From Camelus bactrianus (taxonomy: Eukaryota; Chordata; Mammalia; Artiodactyla; Camelidae): DNA of 64,000 nucleotides. Every line of letters starts with the position of its first letter. Position 1 is the first letter of the stretch. This document shows, one piece after another, positions 24,050-36,326 of the stretch. The DNA lies in contig NC_133557.1 in the NCBI RefSeq assembly GCF_048773025.1, positions 2,124,001 through 2,188,000 on the forward strand, written 5' to 3'. Position numbers and translations under genes: made by a program. The notes under the pieces are model-generated. The model was not told the origin of the DNA and ran no database searches. It saw nothing but the letters and a program-made list of their open reading frames with translations.

Positions 24050-27000
24050 TCTGTCTATCTGCTTAGATTTCATTTCATTAAATTCTGTTCATTTTCCAAA
24101 TAGCAGTATACTGTAAATACTATTTTATAAGCTCTTTTTAAAATTATATAACAAATTATTTTAAGACACTTTCTGTTTCAGTGCATTTACCCCAACACAA
24201 TCATTTCTAAAAACTTGATTGTATTTCTTATCATGATTCATTGAACGAATGCCTTTGTTGCTGAACATTTATAGAATATGCCCCCAATAAAATATAAATG
24301 AACCGCAAGGAGATCTCTCATAGTTCCAGTGAGAAATTGGGAAAAATAAGTGTTTTGAGCTCATTTGACTCTAGTTCCTTAGATATTCGGCAATAGTTTC
24401 ACATTAGATTTGGTTCAATTTTCTTTTTTTGTATAAATAACTCTTGGGATATGTTTATGCCACAAGATTGTGCAGTTAGGTGCAATTTCTTATGAAAGTT
24501 TCCAAGAATTGAGACTGTTGGGTAAAAGTGCAAGAAGATTTTTAAGACCTTGCATAATGGCTTCTAAATTTAAGCCATTTTAGGTTTCTAGTAAGAATAT
24601 ATAAAAGTTGGGAGATGGATCAGCATATTATGTTTCTTCTTGAGAGATTTATAAATTATATTTTTCTAAGATTTTGTGAATTTTATCTAAAATGTTCATT
24701 TCATTGACAAGGGTGTTCATAATATCTTCCAAACAATGTTTCTGTGTTATAAGTGTGATGATTCCTTATTCTTTCATTATGTTGATTATTTGAGACTTCT
24801 TTCCTTCTTTTTAATTTTTCCATTAATTTACCAGGTGTCTTAAAATTTTGTCTTTTCAAGGAACCAAATTTCAGCAATGTTAATCTCTTCTATCCTGTTC
24901 TTACCATTTTTATTACTTTCTTCTTTATGAAAGTTTATTAACTCCTCATAATGGATGACTAATTTATTCATTTTCAACCTCTATTCTTTTCTTTATTGAT
25001 TTTTCCCTGTCATTCTATCAATTGTTGGGAGAGAGATGATAAAACCCTGAGTGGTAATTTTTGTCTTCCAATTCCTGAGAGAGGTGAGTTACAGTCTGTT
25101 TTAGTGTCATTTTGCTTGTATCCTTTTTGGTTCTCTAACTGACTTCTTGTGGCTCTATCAATTTCTGATGTTCATATTTTGAATCTCTATTAGTAAGTGC
25201 ATAGATGTTTTAAATTGTCACATCTTCTTACAAATTGAACTTATTATTAAGTGATTCTCTAACTATGTCTTTTGCCTTAAATTTTATTTTAATTTTAGTA
25301 TAGCTACACCAGCTATCCTTTGTTTCATACTCACATAATACCTATTTTTCTATCCTTTTATTTTCATTTTTTTCTACAGTTGGATCCAGGACTACTAGGG
25401 TGTGCACTGCACAACTTCAGGGGATATCATCTTCACAAATATGATGTAAATGCCCCTTCTCTAGGAATTATGTTATGCACCAGATTTCACTGGACTTCTT
25501 TGATCCAAGCTAATATTTTTTACTTTTAACTGTTCAATCTATCTATTTATATTTAAACAGTTTCTAATATACCTGTATTTAAAATATACCATCTTATTTT
25601 AAAATTTTTTCTTTCTTTCCTACCCATTCTGCTTCATTTCCTTATCTGTTTGCAATTTTTCTATTTATTTTTATTCTAATTTTCCCTTATGCTAACTTTG
25701 AAATAATGTCTTAGACATTAAAACATGAGTGCTCATCAAAGCATTAATTAATTTATTTATTTAATTAATAGTTCTATTACCTCCTGGAAAATATAAGGTC
25801 TTTAAACCACTTTAACTCACTTTTATCCTATTCCAAGTTAATCTGTTGATGTCATTTTATATTTACATTCTATTTTTATCTTTAACACTTTATTCTTTTT
25901 ATTTTTTAAAATTTCTTTTACTTATTTTTTGAGGGGGAGATAATTAGGTTTACTTATTTATTTTTAGAGGAGGTACTGGGGATTGAACCCAGGACCTTGT
26001 GCATGCTGAGCATGTGCTGTAGCACTTGAGCTATACTCTCCCCCTTTAACACTTTATTATTAAGTTTGTTTTTGTTATTTTATTTATTTTGTTAGATTTA
26101 GCCTCATACTCATTATGCTGTCTTCATTCCCTTGTGCACTTTGGTTCTGCCCTCGGGGTTCTTGCTTCTGCCTCAAGATCATTCTTTAGTAGTTCCTTTA
26201 GTGTGGGTTTGCTGGTGGCAAACGTCCTCAGTTTTTGCTTGACTGAAAGTGATTTTAATTTTATCTTTACATGGAAGGTATTTTTTTACTTGGTATAGAG
26301 TTTCAGTTTAACAGTTCCCTCTCTAGCACATTAAAGACATCATTCCATTGTTGTTGGCTTTCCATGTTATTGTGAAATCAGTGTTAGTTCTTTCTTTAAT
26401 GTAATCTCATTGTATTTTCTATTTCCAAGATTTTTCTTTCTCTTTGGAGTTCTGCAATTTCACTCTGGCATGATTAGATGTAAATGCCTTTTCATTTACC
26501 TTGCTAGTGATTTGTAGGCTTCTCAAATCTCTAAATTTTAACTTTCATCAGTACTAGAAAATTCTGTTATTATCTATTCAAATATTATCTCTGTATCATA
26601 ATCTGACTTTCAACCTTAAGGACTCCAATTGAATGTATATTAGACCATCTCAAAATCCTTCTTATGTCTTGACTTCCCTTCTGTATTTGATCTACCATCT
26701 TTCCAGGCAACATCCTGAATCATTTCTTCTAAGGTTTCTTCAAGTTCTAATTCTCTCTTAGATTATATCTAATCTACATTTAAACTCATACATTAAATTT
26801 TTCATAATTTGTTATATTTTTAATTCTAGAAAAGCTACCTTTAAAAATCTGTTAGATCACTTCTTAAACTATTCCATTCCTTGAAGATATTTTCAAAATT
26901 GGTTTTTATTTTTTTTTAAATCTAACAAACATAACTGTTTTATAATCTGTGTCTAATAGTTCTAATATCTGACATTTGTGACGTTTACTTCTTTTCTTTC

Positions 27001-27230
27001 TCTTTCTTTATTTTTTTTTTAAATTTTTAATTTCCTATTGTTTCTCACTCATGGCTCCTTGTTTCCTTGGGTGATTGGAAACCTTTGACTTTGTGCTTCT
27101 CACTTTACTTGAAAATTATTCTCACAGAAGTATTTCAAGGTTTATGAGAATGGCATCTTTCTCTAGTAAGAATTTCCCTCACTTCCTTGATCTGCTTATT
27201 ATTATTATTAAGGCTAGTACTACTTTAATT
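24050..27230 (-). mobile_element. Ancient L1/HAL1-type LINE, antisense
   Basis: A very AT-rich, heavily decayed LINE in antisense order. At 24835-24895 the reverse strand gives a relic of the conserved ORF2 motif before the RT domain (ETKSWFFEKINKI in modern L1), seen as 'EIWFLEK'. At 25235-25345 it gives 'KQRIAGVAIL', the endonuclease-domain motif (KQKKAGVAIL in modern L1). At 26190-26300 it matches the ORF1 C-terminal region (FISEGEIKYFTDKQMLRDF in modern L1). The order ORF2 to ORF1 from left to right shows minus-strand orientation. No open frame survives. A SINE at 25895-26044 lies inside it. Both outer edges are approximate, and the part left of 24600 could be a separate L1M fragment. Confidence 0.65.
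25881..26058 (-). mobile_element. Camelid tRNA(Ala)-derived SINE (Vic-1 type) with perfect target duplication
   Basis: Minus-strand SINE (25895-26044). The reverse of the head is 'gagctatactctccccc', with 'gggattgaacccagg' for the B-box, then 'gtacctcctctaaaaat' and 'cctaattatctccccc' in the body. It is the same organisation as the copy at 11384. The 14-bp direct repeat 'tttaacactttatt' at 25881-25894 and 26045-26058 is exact, which marks a complete insertion younger than the surrounding LINE. Confidence 0.95.
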
Positions 27231-27238
27231 AACTTTAC

Positions 27239-27240
<2 letters not shown>

Positions 27241-27279
<39 letters not shown>

Positions 27280-27306
27280 GTGTGCACATGTGTGCCTGTG
27301 CGTGTT
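27241..27306. repeat. (TG)n microsatellite
   Basis: About 18 uninterrupted GT units at 27242-27277, followed by degenerate TG-rich DNA. Confidence 0.95.
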
Positions 27307-28289
27307 TTCTTAAGAGGCATCAGGGATCGCAAATTTGTTGGTAAATCCCTGAAAGTGTCATCTCATTTTTGCTTAGCCTTTTCTGATGCTGCATTCCTTG
27401 AGTTCCTAATTAAACTGATGATTCCACAGCCTAAGAAGGCTCTGGGTTTCGTTTCTTTCCTCTACTTCCTTGCAAGGCTCAAGGAAGTTCTTCAAACCAA
27501 AGTTCACATCTTTCAGTTTTGACAGTTTGCTTTCAGGGCAAACTCAACTGTTTTTTGCTAATCTCTTGGGTTGCATCTTTCCTTACAATTTTGATAAATC
27601 TTTCCTATTTTATCATTTTTTTCAATGCTTTATAAGTCTTTTAAAATGTCTTGTTCAGAATTTTTTCATTGTTTTCAACAGAAAGATTAATACAAATGAC
27701 CCAATCTGCTATTATTAGAAATAGAAGTACTACAATTATGTGCCTCATGTTTTAACAGTGTTAATCCTCTGTTCTCTTTGCCATAAATATTTCTCCAAGT
27801 AGTTTTCACTCATCTTTCCTGTTTTAGTTGTTCAGAAATGGAACGAATTGCTTCATGAGTGAATGATGAGCCACATGAAATAATCACTCACCAACTGAAA
27901 AGCTGTCAGGGAGTTCATAAAAAGATTCCTATAATAAACAAAAGCTTGAATTAAATGACATATGAAGTGCTGTCTAACTCAAAGAACGTGGAGATTTGCT
28001 TTTCTCCGGTAAAATTTATTTTCAATCCTTTTTATACATTCTGAAAAAAGATCCATCTACTATCTCTCTGTTCAGTCAATATCTCTATTTGATTGTGTTC
28101 ATTATCTACTTTGTCTTGAATATTTATCCTATTCAATTTTTTCAACGTATGGGTGGCTTCCTCCTTATTTTGTAAAGAAAGAATGGCTTCGTGTATACCA
28201 TTTTAAACCTCTCACCACATCCATCCATTTTTCTTGCACATTATTTGATCTTTAGAAACTGCTGCACTTTTATTTGAGCTGAAAAAGTT
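27307..28289. other. AT-rich unique DNA
   Basis: Contains pyrimidine-rich stretches (27560-27680), possibly more old LINE beyond recognition. No gene seen. Confidence 0.4.
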
Positions 28290-28510
28290 TATAATAAACA
28301 AGACACTGCTTTTCTATGTGCTGCACATTCACTGTCTTATATAATCCTCATAACAATTTTATGAGGTGTAAGTTGTTATCATTTCTACTTTATAGATGAC
28401 AAAGCTAGGAAATGGAAGTAAAATATCCAGACCAAAATTTGGAAGTGATGGAACCTGGGATTTCGTTTCAAGATGTCCCTCTCCAGAACTCCCATTTGTA
28501 ACCAATACTC
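28290..28510 (-). repeat. MIR SINE, antisense
   Basis: Blocks 'cttatataatcctcataac', 'ttttatgaggtgtaag', 'ctttatagatgacaaagc' and 'gatggaacctgggatttc' follow the antisense MIR order. Confidence 0.75.
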
Positions 28511-28670
28511 TGCACGAAATTGTCAAAAGTGGTTAACAACTTACAAATACGTTCAAAGTAGTTTAAAAAGAAACAGTGAAAAGACAGCAGTCAACAGTTG
28601 GAGAGAATCAGCCCTTTTTGGTAACAGAATGAAAACAGAATCATATATTCTTTGCAGTAAGTATTCTGTT

Positions 28671-28672
<2 letters not shown>

Positions 28673-28708
<36 letters not shown>

Positions 28709-28723
28709 CTATGTGTGTGTATG
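28673..28723. repeat. (TG)n microsatellite with GCGC step
   Basis: About 15 TG units to 28702, then GCGCGC and degenerate TG repeats. Confidence 0.9.
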
Positions 28724-29784
28724 CAATGATAATGTTTTGTCTCTCTTCTTTTAACAATTTTTCTTTGCAAAATTATATTTCCTCATTCCCTGGTCCTCAC
28801 CAAGCTGTGAAAATAGCCCTGCAGGAAGACCTGCCCATCCCAGGCTACTGCATCCCACTTCCTTCCCCTCACTGTCTCACACATGACATTTTCCGGGCAG
28901 TTCCAGCCCTTCGGCACACTCTAACCTTGACAGCACTGACGTCAAGCATTCAGAGAGTATGCCACACCAGACCCAAGCCAGCGGGCTTTGGCAAACAGCA
29001 CTTCCTCTAGAAGCTGGCCTCATTCTGGCTTAAGCAGCCTTTCCCATCCTGGCCTCATTCCTCCTTGCCAGCCAGCCCTGCCCTCAGCTCACGCATCATG
29101 TGAATCTTGATTAAGCTTGCATTGCTCTTGTCACCCATGTGGTCGTCATCGAGTTCAAGAGTTCTGCCACTCTGGGAAGGTTAAGAGATGGCAGTCTTGC
29201 CCTCTCTACAACCATCAGAGTACCATTTTGTTGCACATATACCAGCCAAGTTTTGCCGTGATGTTTCTTGATCATAAACACATTCCAGTGAAGCTCTGGT
29301 TGCGCAGAGAATGAATAGGAAGTCTCTGTGGGTGCCCTCTCACCCAAAATTACCATGAGCAATGGCCCTATCACCCAGGGACACTCCAGACCCCAAACTG
29401 GAGACAGTGTAGGAACTTTGATGCCCAAGTCTTACACCATCCTTTGAAACTGGAACCTGGTACATCAAAGCCCAATAGATTTAGGATAACTCATGAAAAA
29501 GCAAACTAGCTACTTCTGGATTTAGGGCAGAGGGGAGGAGGACTTGATATGGGAGAGAAAGGGTTTTGTTCAGGTTCCGATAGAATGTATGGCTGTCTAC
29601 CACCTTGCATTATTATTTCTCTCTCTTTCATCTTTATGAAGGATTCAGGAGGATTCTAAGTTACTGATGGAAAGGCAATATTGTTCTCATTGTTTTTTCC
29701 TTTCTTTCTCCTGCAAAGCCCAATGTAGCACCAGCTGTGCAACCTCATGAAGCCATAGAACGTGAGGTCTGATTGTTTCCTTAC
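28724..29784. other. Unique DNA
   Basis: No gene recognised. Overlapping open frames at 28675-29010 (+) and 29111-29428 (-) have no domain or family similarity. Confidence 0.45.
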
Positions 29785-29925
29785 AATACATCTCAGTCAA
29801 CCTCCTACTCGACAAACGAGCAAAATCCAGCCCAGAGAAAATACATGACTCTGCCAAGGTCACATGACTTCCCTATGGCAGTACAAAGGTGAGAATCTGG
29901 CCCTCTAGTCTCCAGGCCCAACAGG
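29785..29925 (-). repeat. MIR SINE, antisense
   Basis: 'gccaaggtcacatgacttc' and 'ggtgagaatctggccc' are the antisense MIR core and tRNA-like end. Confidence 0.65.
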
Positions 29926-30149
29926 TGCTTGTTGGAGTTCTGATGTCAGAAGACTAAGCATGAGAAGGTGGCAGGCCCTGCAGTGCTGTCTCCTTCCCAC
30001 AGCAACCGTTGATGAATAGCACTTCCCTGAGTGCCACGGTGATTCTTTGTCTCCATTATCAGTCCTTGAAGTGGGTAACCATGAAGGTGATGGCTTGTCT
30101 CTCTTCCCACTCCAGCAAGATCTAGAAAAACCCAATTCACCCAGTGTTG

Positions 30150-30345
30150 GTTAGATGTCTCCTTTCTCAGAGAAGTCTTGTTTGATGATCTTTTGTAAAG
30201 CAGCATGTTCCTCCCCCACCTGCCCTCTTCCCCTCGACACTCAGTAATTGCTTCTGCGATTTCATTTTTCTCCATAGCACTGAGTACTGCCTGATGTCTC
30301 ACAGATCTGTTTATTGTTTGTTTTTGTTTCTTTCTCTCAAATGTT
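30150..30345 (+). repeat. L2 LINE fragment
   Basis: 'cctttctcagagaagtc', 'catagcactgagtactgcc' and 'gatctgtttattgtttg' match the sense 3' region of L2. Confidence 0.65.
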
Positions 30346-30624
30346 AGAAAGAATCCCAAATAAAGAAGATGCTTGTCAAGAATTGAGAAAATTTCCCTAC
30401 TAAATGCTCAGGTTGTCTGGTATTGATTTAAAATACTGTGGAAAAACCCAAAAGGCTTCTGGTGGGAAGTGGTAGGTGTGGGGAAAGAAAGAGAGGATTA
30501 AGGTAAAGCAAAAGGAAGGAATAAAAATCATGTAAAAGAAGCCACAGACTGGCTCCCTAGCCACAATTTGACTGGGTGACCAAAGAACTGAAACCTGGAA
30601 ACACAACATCAGATGGAAGGCCTC

Positions 30625-31075
30625 TGTATAAGCTATTTATAGCTGTAATCTTGCTGCATAACAATCCACCCCCAATTCTGATTCAAAATGATAAGTTTTG
30701 TTGAGGCTGAACTCAGGTAGGCTCATTCACATTTCTGGAGGTCAGTTAAATATTGACTGATTTAAAGTGGCCTCAGTTAGGACAAATTGGGTGACATAGC
30801 TCTGTCCCTCTGGTCTCATCCTCCAGCGGGGTATTCAGGGCATGTTGGCATGGTGGTGACAGAAGAACACGGAGTGAGCAGGAGGAAGAACACAGGGCAT
30901 CTCAGAGCTTAGAATAAGTACACCACAACCTCTACTATTGGCCAAGGCAAGTTGCAGGGACAGATTCAAGGGATCAAGAAACAGACCCCACCTCTTGATG
31001 GGAGGGACTTCAAATAGGGAGGCTAAAGGGAGGGGTAAAGAATTGTAGTTAGAGCTGCAATTTACCACAGCAGCT
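30625..31075 (-). repeat. MaLR-type (MLT1-like) solo LTR, fossil
   Basis: An old ERVL-MaLR long terminal repeat of about 450 bp, antisense. From the left: 'cttgctgcataacaatcc', 'cattcacatttctggagg', 'catcctccagcggggta', 'ctattggccaaggcaag' and 'ccacctcttgatgggagg', as in the reverse of MLT1-like LTRs. No internal region adjoins it, so it is a solo LTR. High divergence points to an insertion early in placental mammals. The subfamily is not resolved. Confidence 0.6.
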
Positions 31076-32503
31076 CTGGGGGTCTTGGGCACAGAGCAGG
31101 AGAATCTCTGGCTGTCTGCAGTGCCTCTCTTTGAAGGTGGGAGTGCTCCCCATGGGACTGGATTTTTGGAAACTTTCCACATACAGAGATTCAATGATGT
31201 ATGTCACTGTATCAGTTGCTTCTTTTTATTCTTGTCTTGTCAACAGCTCATTCAAGTATCTTCTGCGATGATGATGAGTGAGGCAGACTTCAAGCCCACT
31301 GAAATAGCATCATAAGGAAAATGTAACTTGTGTCTGTTTCAGCATCCCTTAGAGGCCCTCTGCTTAACGTAGAGCTCATCATTATTTCAAGATGAAAAAG
31401 ACTCTCTCATGGGCACCTCTGTTTCCTCTCTGCAAGCGTATTCTTTTAGGTGAAAAAAATAAAATAAGAAAAATGAAAGCCAAAGGCTGGCTCATCCTCC
31501 CCTCTGACTCTGGAGGGGAATTCCAATCACACAGAGAACGCCCTGTCCCTTCCTCCCACCTTCTCCACCCAGCAGAGGAGGCGGAACCTGCCTTGGGGGA
31601 GGAAATCATTTTCCTGTTCCACTGTCTGTAAGCACATTTTCCAGATCAGTCCTGACTTTTCAAGTTCAGAAAGCCTCCACATCCAAAGGAGGCCCAGTGT
31701 TGGACCAGCCTTGCGACGTACTTCCTACTTCTCATTGGTGAAATGTTTATCAGCCCAAAGGGAAATGGCAAATGTACAGGCAGCAGAGGGAACAAGCACA
31801 GGGTTGGCTGAGACATTGCCCTTGACTCCCGGCAGCTTGGGGGGCGAGCAGTTATTTTTCCGTGGGCTGTTATCAACAGGAAATCTGACTTCATTTAATG
31901 TAGCAGGAGATTTTGGCTAGTCTCTTGAAGCAAACGTTTGAGAGCCCTTAAGATAACTGTTGCTTACCTTCCAGACTCATGAATCCTTGCCGAGCTAAAG
32001 CTATCCAGTTAGGAGGAAGTGCAGAGGGGGCTGTGGAAGACGTGTTGAGTAAATCACACTCTTGAGCTGGCACCAACCTCCAGAAACTCCGATGAGAGAC
32101 ACAGTGTAAGCTAATGTGCCAAGTGAAATGCCAGCACTGTGATTGTGCGTGTGTTTGTGTATGAGAAGGAGAGAGAGAGGATGGGGGACTAAGGAAATCA
32201 CACGGCTCTGAGATCAAAAACCTGAAACATTAACTCTCAAGTCTCTTTCCTCTACTCCCATCTCCAGGGAGAATATATTACCCTGTCTGGGGGAAATTGA
32301 GTGAGAACGTGGGGGAGACACAAATGAGATAAAGCTAGAGCATCCTGGGTTCCTTCCTGACTTCCTTCGAGACCAAGGTAGACCTTAAAAGATTTAACTT
32401 TTCCCCCATTAACTTTTATGAAGCCTGACTTGACTGTCATGTTTCTCAAATGCCAGCCAGTTTCCAGCCAGGCTTCTCCAAGTGCATCTAATTGCCCACT
32501 TTA
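31076..32503. other. Unique DNA
   Basis: No gene or repeat family recognised. Antiparallel frames at 31085-32217 overlap one another and are chance frames. Confidence 0.45.
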
Positions 32504-32699
32504 TCGCAGGCACTATCAGGTAAACGGCGTTCCACCTCCGCTGGGTCTGCCGAAGGTTGACACCGGGACTTGTCAGGCAATGGATCACAGAGCCAGAGTG
32601 GGGGCCCCTTGCACCGCATTCTTGCGTGAGGGTGACAGTAAATTATGACATCTGCCGGGAAGATCGGAACACGGCCCCACTACCGGATGCACCTAAGCG
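32504..32699. other. CpG-dense unique patch, candidate regulatory element
   Basis: Thirteen CpG dinucleotides in 196 bp, while the surrounding kilobases hold only scattered ones. No repeat signature is visible. Retained CpGs in a methylated mammalian genome suggest either selection or recent unmethylated status. It is too short for a standard CpG island. Confidence 0.4.
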
Positions 32700-32869
32700 A
32701 CACAACCAGGAAGGCTTTTAGGATGTGACTGGAGATGTGTCTGAGAGCTCTTAAAGGGACAAAGAGCCTCTTTCCCCAGCAACAGTGGCACAGAGATGAA
32801 CACTCAACTCTGGATTTGTCTTTGATGATGTGTGATGACCTATTTTTATGTGTGGTGAATAATGCTACT

Positions 32870-33045
32870 TGGCAATTATAAAGTGCTCCAGGGTTTCAAC
32901 TGTGCTTATATCCACCATCTCAAGATCCTCAAAGCTACTCAAAGGAATAGCCATCATCATGCCCACAATTTAGGATAAAGAAACAGAGATGGAGTCCAGC
33001 TCGGTGATTTGGCTTGAGCCTTAGACCTAGGTCCTCAGACCCCTC
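32870..33045 (-). repeat. MIR SINE, antisense
   Basis: 'caagatcctcaaagctac', 'ggataaagaaacagagatg' and 'gccttagacctaggtcc' fit a diverged antisense MIR. Confidence 0.55.
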
Positions 33046-33754
33046 AAAACATGCATTCCTCTCTTTACCAAGTTCTTCTCAACCTTCTTTCTCTCCAAAA
33101 GTGTTTTTGTTAATTGTGGCTTTGGGAGTATGGGTTATCATTGTGTACATGTATGTTTTTTGTCTAAATCTTTATAGATGGACATGGAAACTTGATACCA
33201 AAAGCAAAGCAAAACAAGTTTGCTTTGGGAAAAATAATCTTCTTACTAATCCACCTTGATTTGTTTTTAAAGAAACCAATGAGAAAAATAAATAAGTAAG
33301 AGAAGCAAGGAGAAGTGGCTGGCAGCATGAATTTATCACCATAAAATGATGTTTATTGAAGCTTTCAGTTGGGAATTTCAGGCCAACTCTGTACAAGATG
33401 GGGAGGGTGCAGGTGTGACTTGAAATACATTGGGACTTGGGACATTCTTTGAGTTCAATACGCAGATTTAAGCAGACAGCAATGCCAAGAATCTAAACCT
33501 GGGATCATTTGGAACTTAATGTATGGGATGTTTATCATTTAAGGCATTTTTGCAAGGAAGATACTCAGCCATTAAGATTATAAAGAGAAAAGAAAGTGAT
33601 TTTGAGGGTGTAGTTGCCATGTCTGTGATCTAAAATGGTGACAGTACAAACTGTCCATTAAGTGCCTGACGTTCAACATTCGAGAGTGTCTCCCTGGCAC
33701 CCACTACTTGTAAATGAGAGACAGGTTTTGACTTATCAGTGCTACACAGAGAAC
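33046..33754. other. Unique DNA
   Basis: No feature recognised. Confidence 0.4.
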
Positions 33755-33965
33755 TGATGGTGCAAAGAGATCAAGATTGGATTTGATGCCCAGTGTGTTG
33801 ACTTATTTTTTGACGACTGACCCTCAGCAAGTCATTTCACTTCTCTGTGCTTAATTTTCTCCTCATAAAATGTGATGAAGCATATTTAGTTTGAGGGGCA
33901 GTATTAAAGACTAAATGAGAAACTGGATATAAGAGCACTTTGTAAACTGTAAAGTACTATTATTT
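33755..33965 (+). repeat. MIR SINE
   Basis: Sense blocks 'cagcaagtcatttcacttc', 'tctgtgcttaattttctcc', 'gactaaatgagaaactgg' and 'gagcactttgtaaactg' follow the MIR order to its 3' end. Confidence 0.75.
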
Positions 33966-34019
33966 TCGTCTGAAAACAACCTGGTATTTATTGGAAAAGA
34001 AAATGGCAGCACTGATTTT

Positions 34020-34115
34020 ATTATGTATTCAGTTCCATTCATTGGGTACTTGGTATATGCAAGGAGCTCTGCTAACAACACTGATGTCCTCTAAATAAAA
34101 TAAGACATGATCGTG
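34020..34115 (-). repeat. Possible L2 fragment
   Basis: 'ccattcattgggtacttgg' and 'tatgcaaggagctctgc' resemble the antisense L2 3' end. Confidence 0.4.
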
Positions 34116-34193
34116 ATCACTGGAAGATTAAATTGGTCAAGGTCAAAGCTGCTGTGTATGTAGAGGGTGTCTGTACTTTTTTCTTCTAACTTT

Positions 34194-34375
34194 TTTTAAT
34201 CCTATAGCATTTAAAAAAATACAATATAGTTGATTTACAATGTTGTGCTAGTTTCTGGCATACAGCAAAGTGATTCAGTCATATATATACATTATTTTTC
34301 TTTATAGGTTATTACAAGATATTGAATATAGTTCTCTGTGCTATATAGTAGGACCTCATTGTTTATCTGTTTAAT
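34194..34375 (-). mobile_element. L1 3' UTR fragment, minus strand
   Basis: Antisense tail of the local L1 family: T-run, 'gttgatttacaatgttg', 'ctggcatacagcaaagtg', 'tctgtgctatatagtagg', ending near 'ttgtttatctg'. No target duplication found. Confidence 0.8.
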
Positions 34376-34447
34376 TAATTAATTAAAAGTTTTATCTTCC
34401 AACATTTATCAAATAACCACTGCCTTACAAAATTTACAGAATGGCTG

Positions 34448-34505
34448 ATGTGTGTGTGTGTGTGTGTGTGTGTACGTGAGTGTGCCAATGCACACATACA
34501 CACAA
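34448..34505. repeat. (TG)n microsatellite and imperfect TG/CA tail
   Basis: About 12 TG units at 34450-34473, then degenerate TG and CA repeats. Confidence 0.9.
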
Positions 34506-35281
34506 ATAAGTAGATTATATTATGTGATACCTATTGTGGCAAAATAATTTTTCAAGCCTATTTACCAATAGCATTTTCTGAAAGGGAGATTCCAGAAATT
34601 TTAATATATGCACTTGGTTCTACACCTGGAACTATTTATACGTCAATGCCAAATATTATAATAATAGTTCAACATATACTGGCTTGGATAATGCTTTTCC
34701 TCGCTGTAGTTTTTGGCAGTATTGGAGGTAAGTAAATAGATGGATACACTTAACTTTAGTGACCAGGAAATGGAAAAGATGACAAGTCATTGTAAGCAAC
34801 CATGACAGGTAGAATGAGGTTGGTTCACCACAATTAGAAGCAGTAAGAATTCTAGAAAAATATATGAATGAATGTGGCATCTTCTAGCCTCCCTTGTGTC
34901 ACAGTCAATATTTCAAAACACTAATAAAATACCACCTATGCTCAAATGCCTGGTGGATAAACTGAAGTAAAGAGGGGTTTTGCTGGGTTTTGTTTTTGTT
35001 TTGTTTTTCTGTTTTTTTGTTTTTGTTTTTTAGGATTCAGGGCTTTCCTTGCCATACCCTCTCAAGTTACAGTCCTGAAGTAAACAAATGAAACCTCTTT
35101 TTCCTCTTCAGTTAGCTAAACTTTACTCCAAAGAGTTATTACCATTGCTTCTGGGATACACAGAAACGACATGACCAGTACTGACAATTTGTGTAGATCC
35201 AGTAAAAGATAAGTGTATTTAATAAGCAATATATTTTATTTTCTATTACAGACATTCATTTGTTTGAAATTTGATTAAAGG
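34506..35281. other. Unique DNA with a T-rich patch
   Basis: A (TTTTG)n-like T-rich stretch lies at 34978-35031. No gene recognised. Confidence 0.45.
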
Positions 35282-35658
35282 ATCACTTGCCCTGGGGCAG
35301 GGGTGGGGGGAGTGATAAATTAGGAGTTTGAGATTAACAGATAAACACTACTATGTATAAAATAGATAAATAACAAAGCTACTGTATAGCACAGGGAACT
35401 ATATTCAATATCTTGTAATGGAAAAGGATCTGAAAAAGAATATATATTTATTTTTTCAGATTCTCATATATGTATGTATGTATGTTTATATATATTCACA
35501 TATATAGTATATTTCACATATATAGTATATTTCTCTACTATATATATGTATATATATATATACACACACATCTCTGAATCACTTTGCTGTGTACCTGAAA
35601 TTAACACAGTATTGTAAATCAACTATACTTCAATTTAAAAAAAATGAATTACTTGCCC
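35282..35658 (+). mobile_element. L1 3' UTR fragment with expanded TA repeat
   Basis: Sense L1 3' UTR (35293-35647): G-rich start at 35294-35310, 'gtatagcacagggaac', 'tattcaatatcttgtaatg', and an A-tail at 35637-35644. A TA/TATG repeat at 35465-35570 has enlarged the middle. A short direct repeat, 'atcacttgccc' at 35282-35292 and 'attacttgccc' at 35648-35658, is the likely target duplication. Confidence 0.85.
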
Positions 35659-36326
35659 ACATTCGTAGTTAAGATACATCATCATGGGCATAATTTTCAT
35701 GCTAATGCACTGGCTTCCCTAAAAGACTCCACGAATCCTTCATTTCAGAGCCTGGAATTTCACAGAGAACATTCCACCCCTGCCCACAACAGCTGATGTC
35801 CTTTATTACAGTTGTTAACACATCACAAAAAACACAATAACGCGACCAGAATGGACTCTTCAGTTTTTCAAGTGGTTTGAGAAACATTGTCCTTTGATTC
35901 TTTTATGAAGGTTCCATAATTTCTTGGGGTTTTCCAGCTGCTTTTTGATCCCTGGCCCTGCCAGCCTCTCTTCCCAGACAGAAAGTGGGACCCTTGATGG
36001 TGGTTGTGGTAAATTAATAAGGAGAAAAAATAAACAGAAGGCCCTTTTCCCATGTGTGCTTTCTTTAAAAAAACTTTGCAAATCTGCTCACTGTACACTT
36101 AATTTGGAGCTTGCAATGCAAGAACCCAGTCTGGCTCTTCCAATTCATCATTTCTTGTGATGTTATTCCTTCTTTAGAGAGTCCACAAGTGGAGCTCACA
36201 GCAGGCAAGCGGATGGATGGTCCTCTCTCCAGGTTCCCACATTCTTCCAGGACATCTCGGGAGCTGGGCAACAGCAAAGCAAAACTTACTTGAGTTTCTA
36301 CCATTCAATCCTGTAGCTTTCATATT
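35659..36326. other. Unique DNA
   Basis: No gene recognised. The many overlapping short frames on both strands at 35860-36430 are chance frames. Confidence 0.45.

Noticed and set aside
29905-30359. 137- and 76-residue minus-strand frames
   Set aside because: They overlap each other in different frames and cover an L2 fragment. No family similarity.
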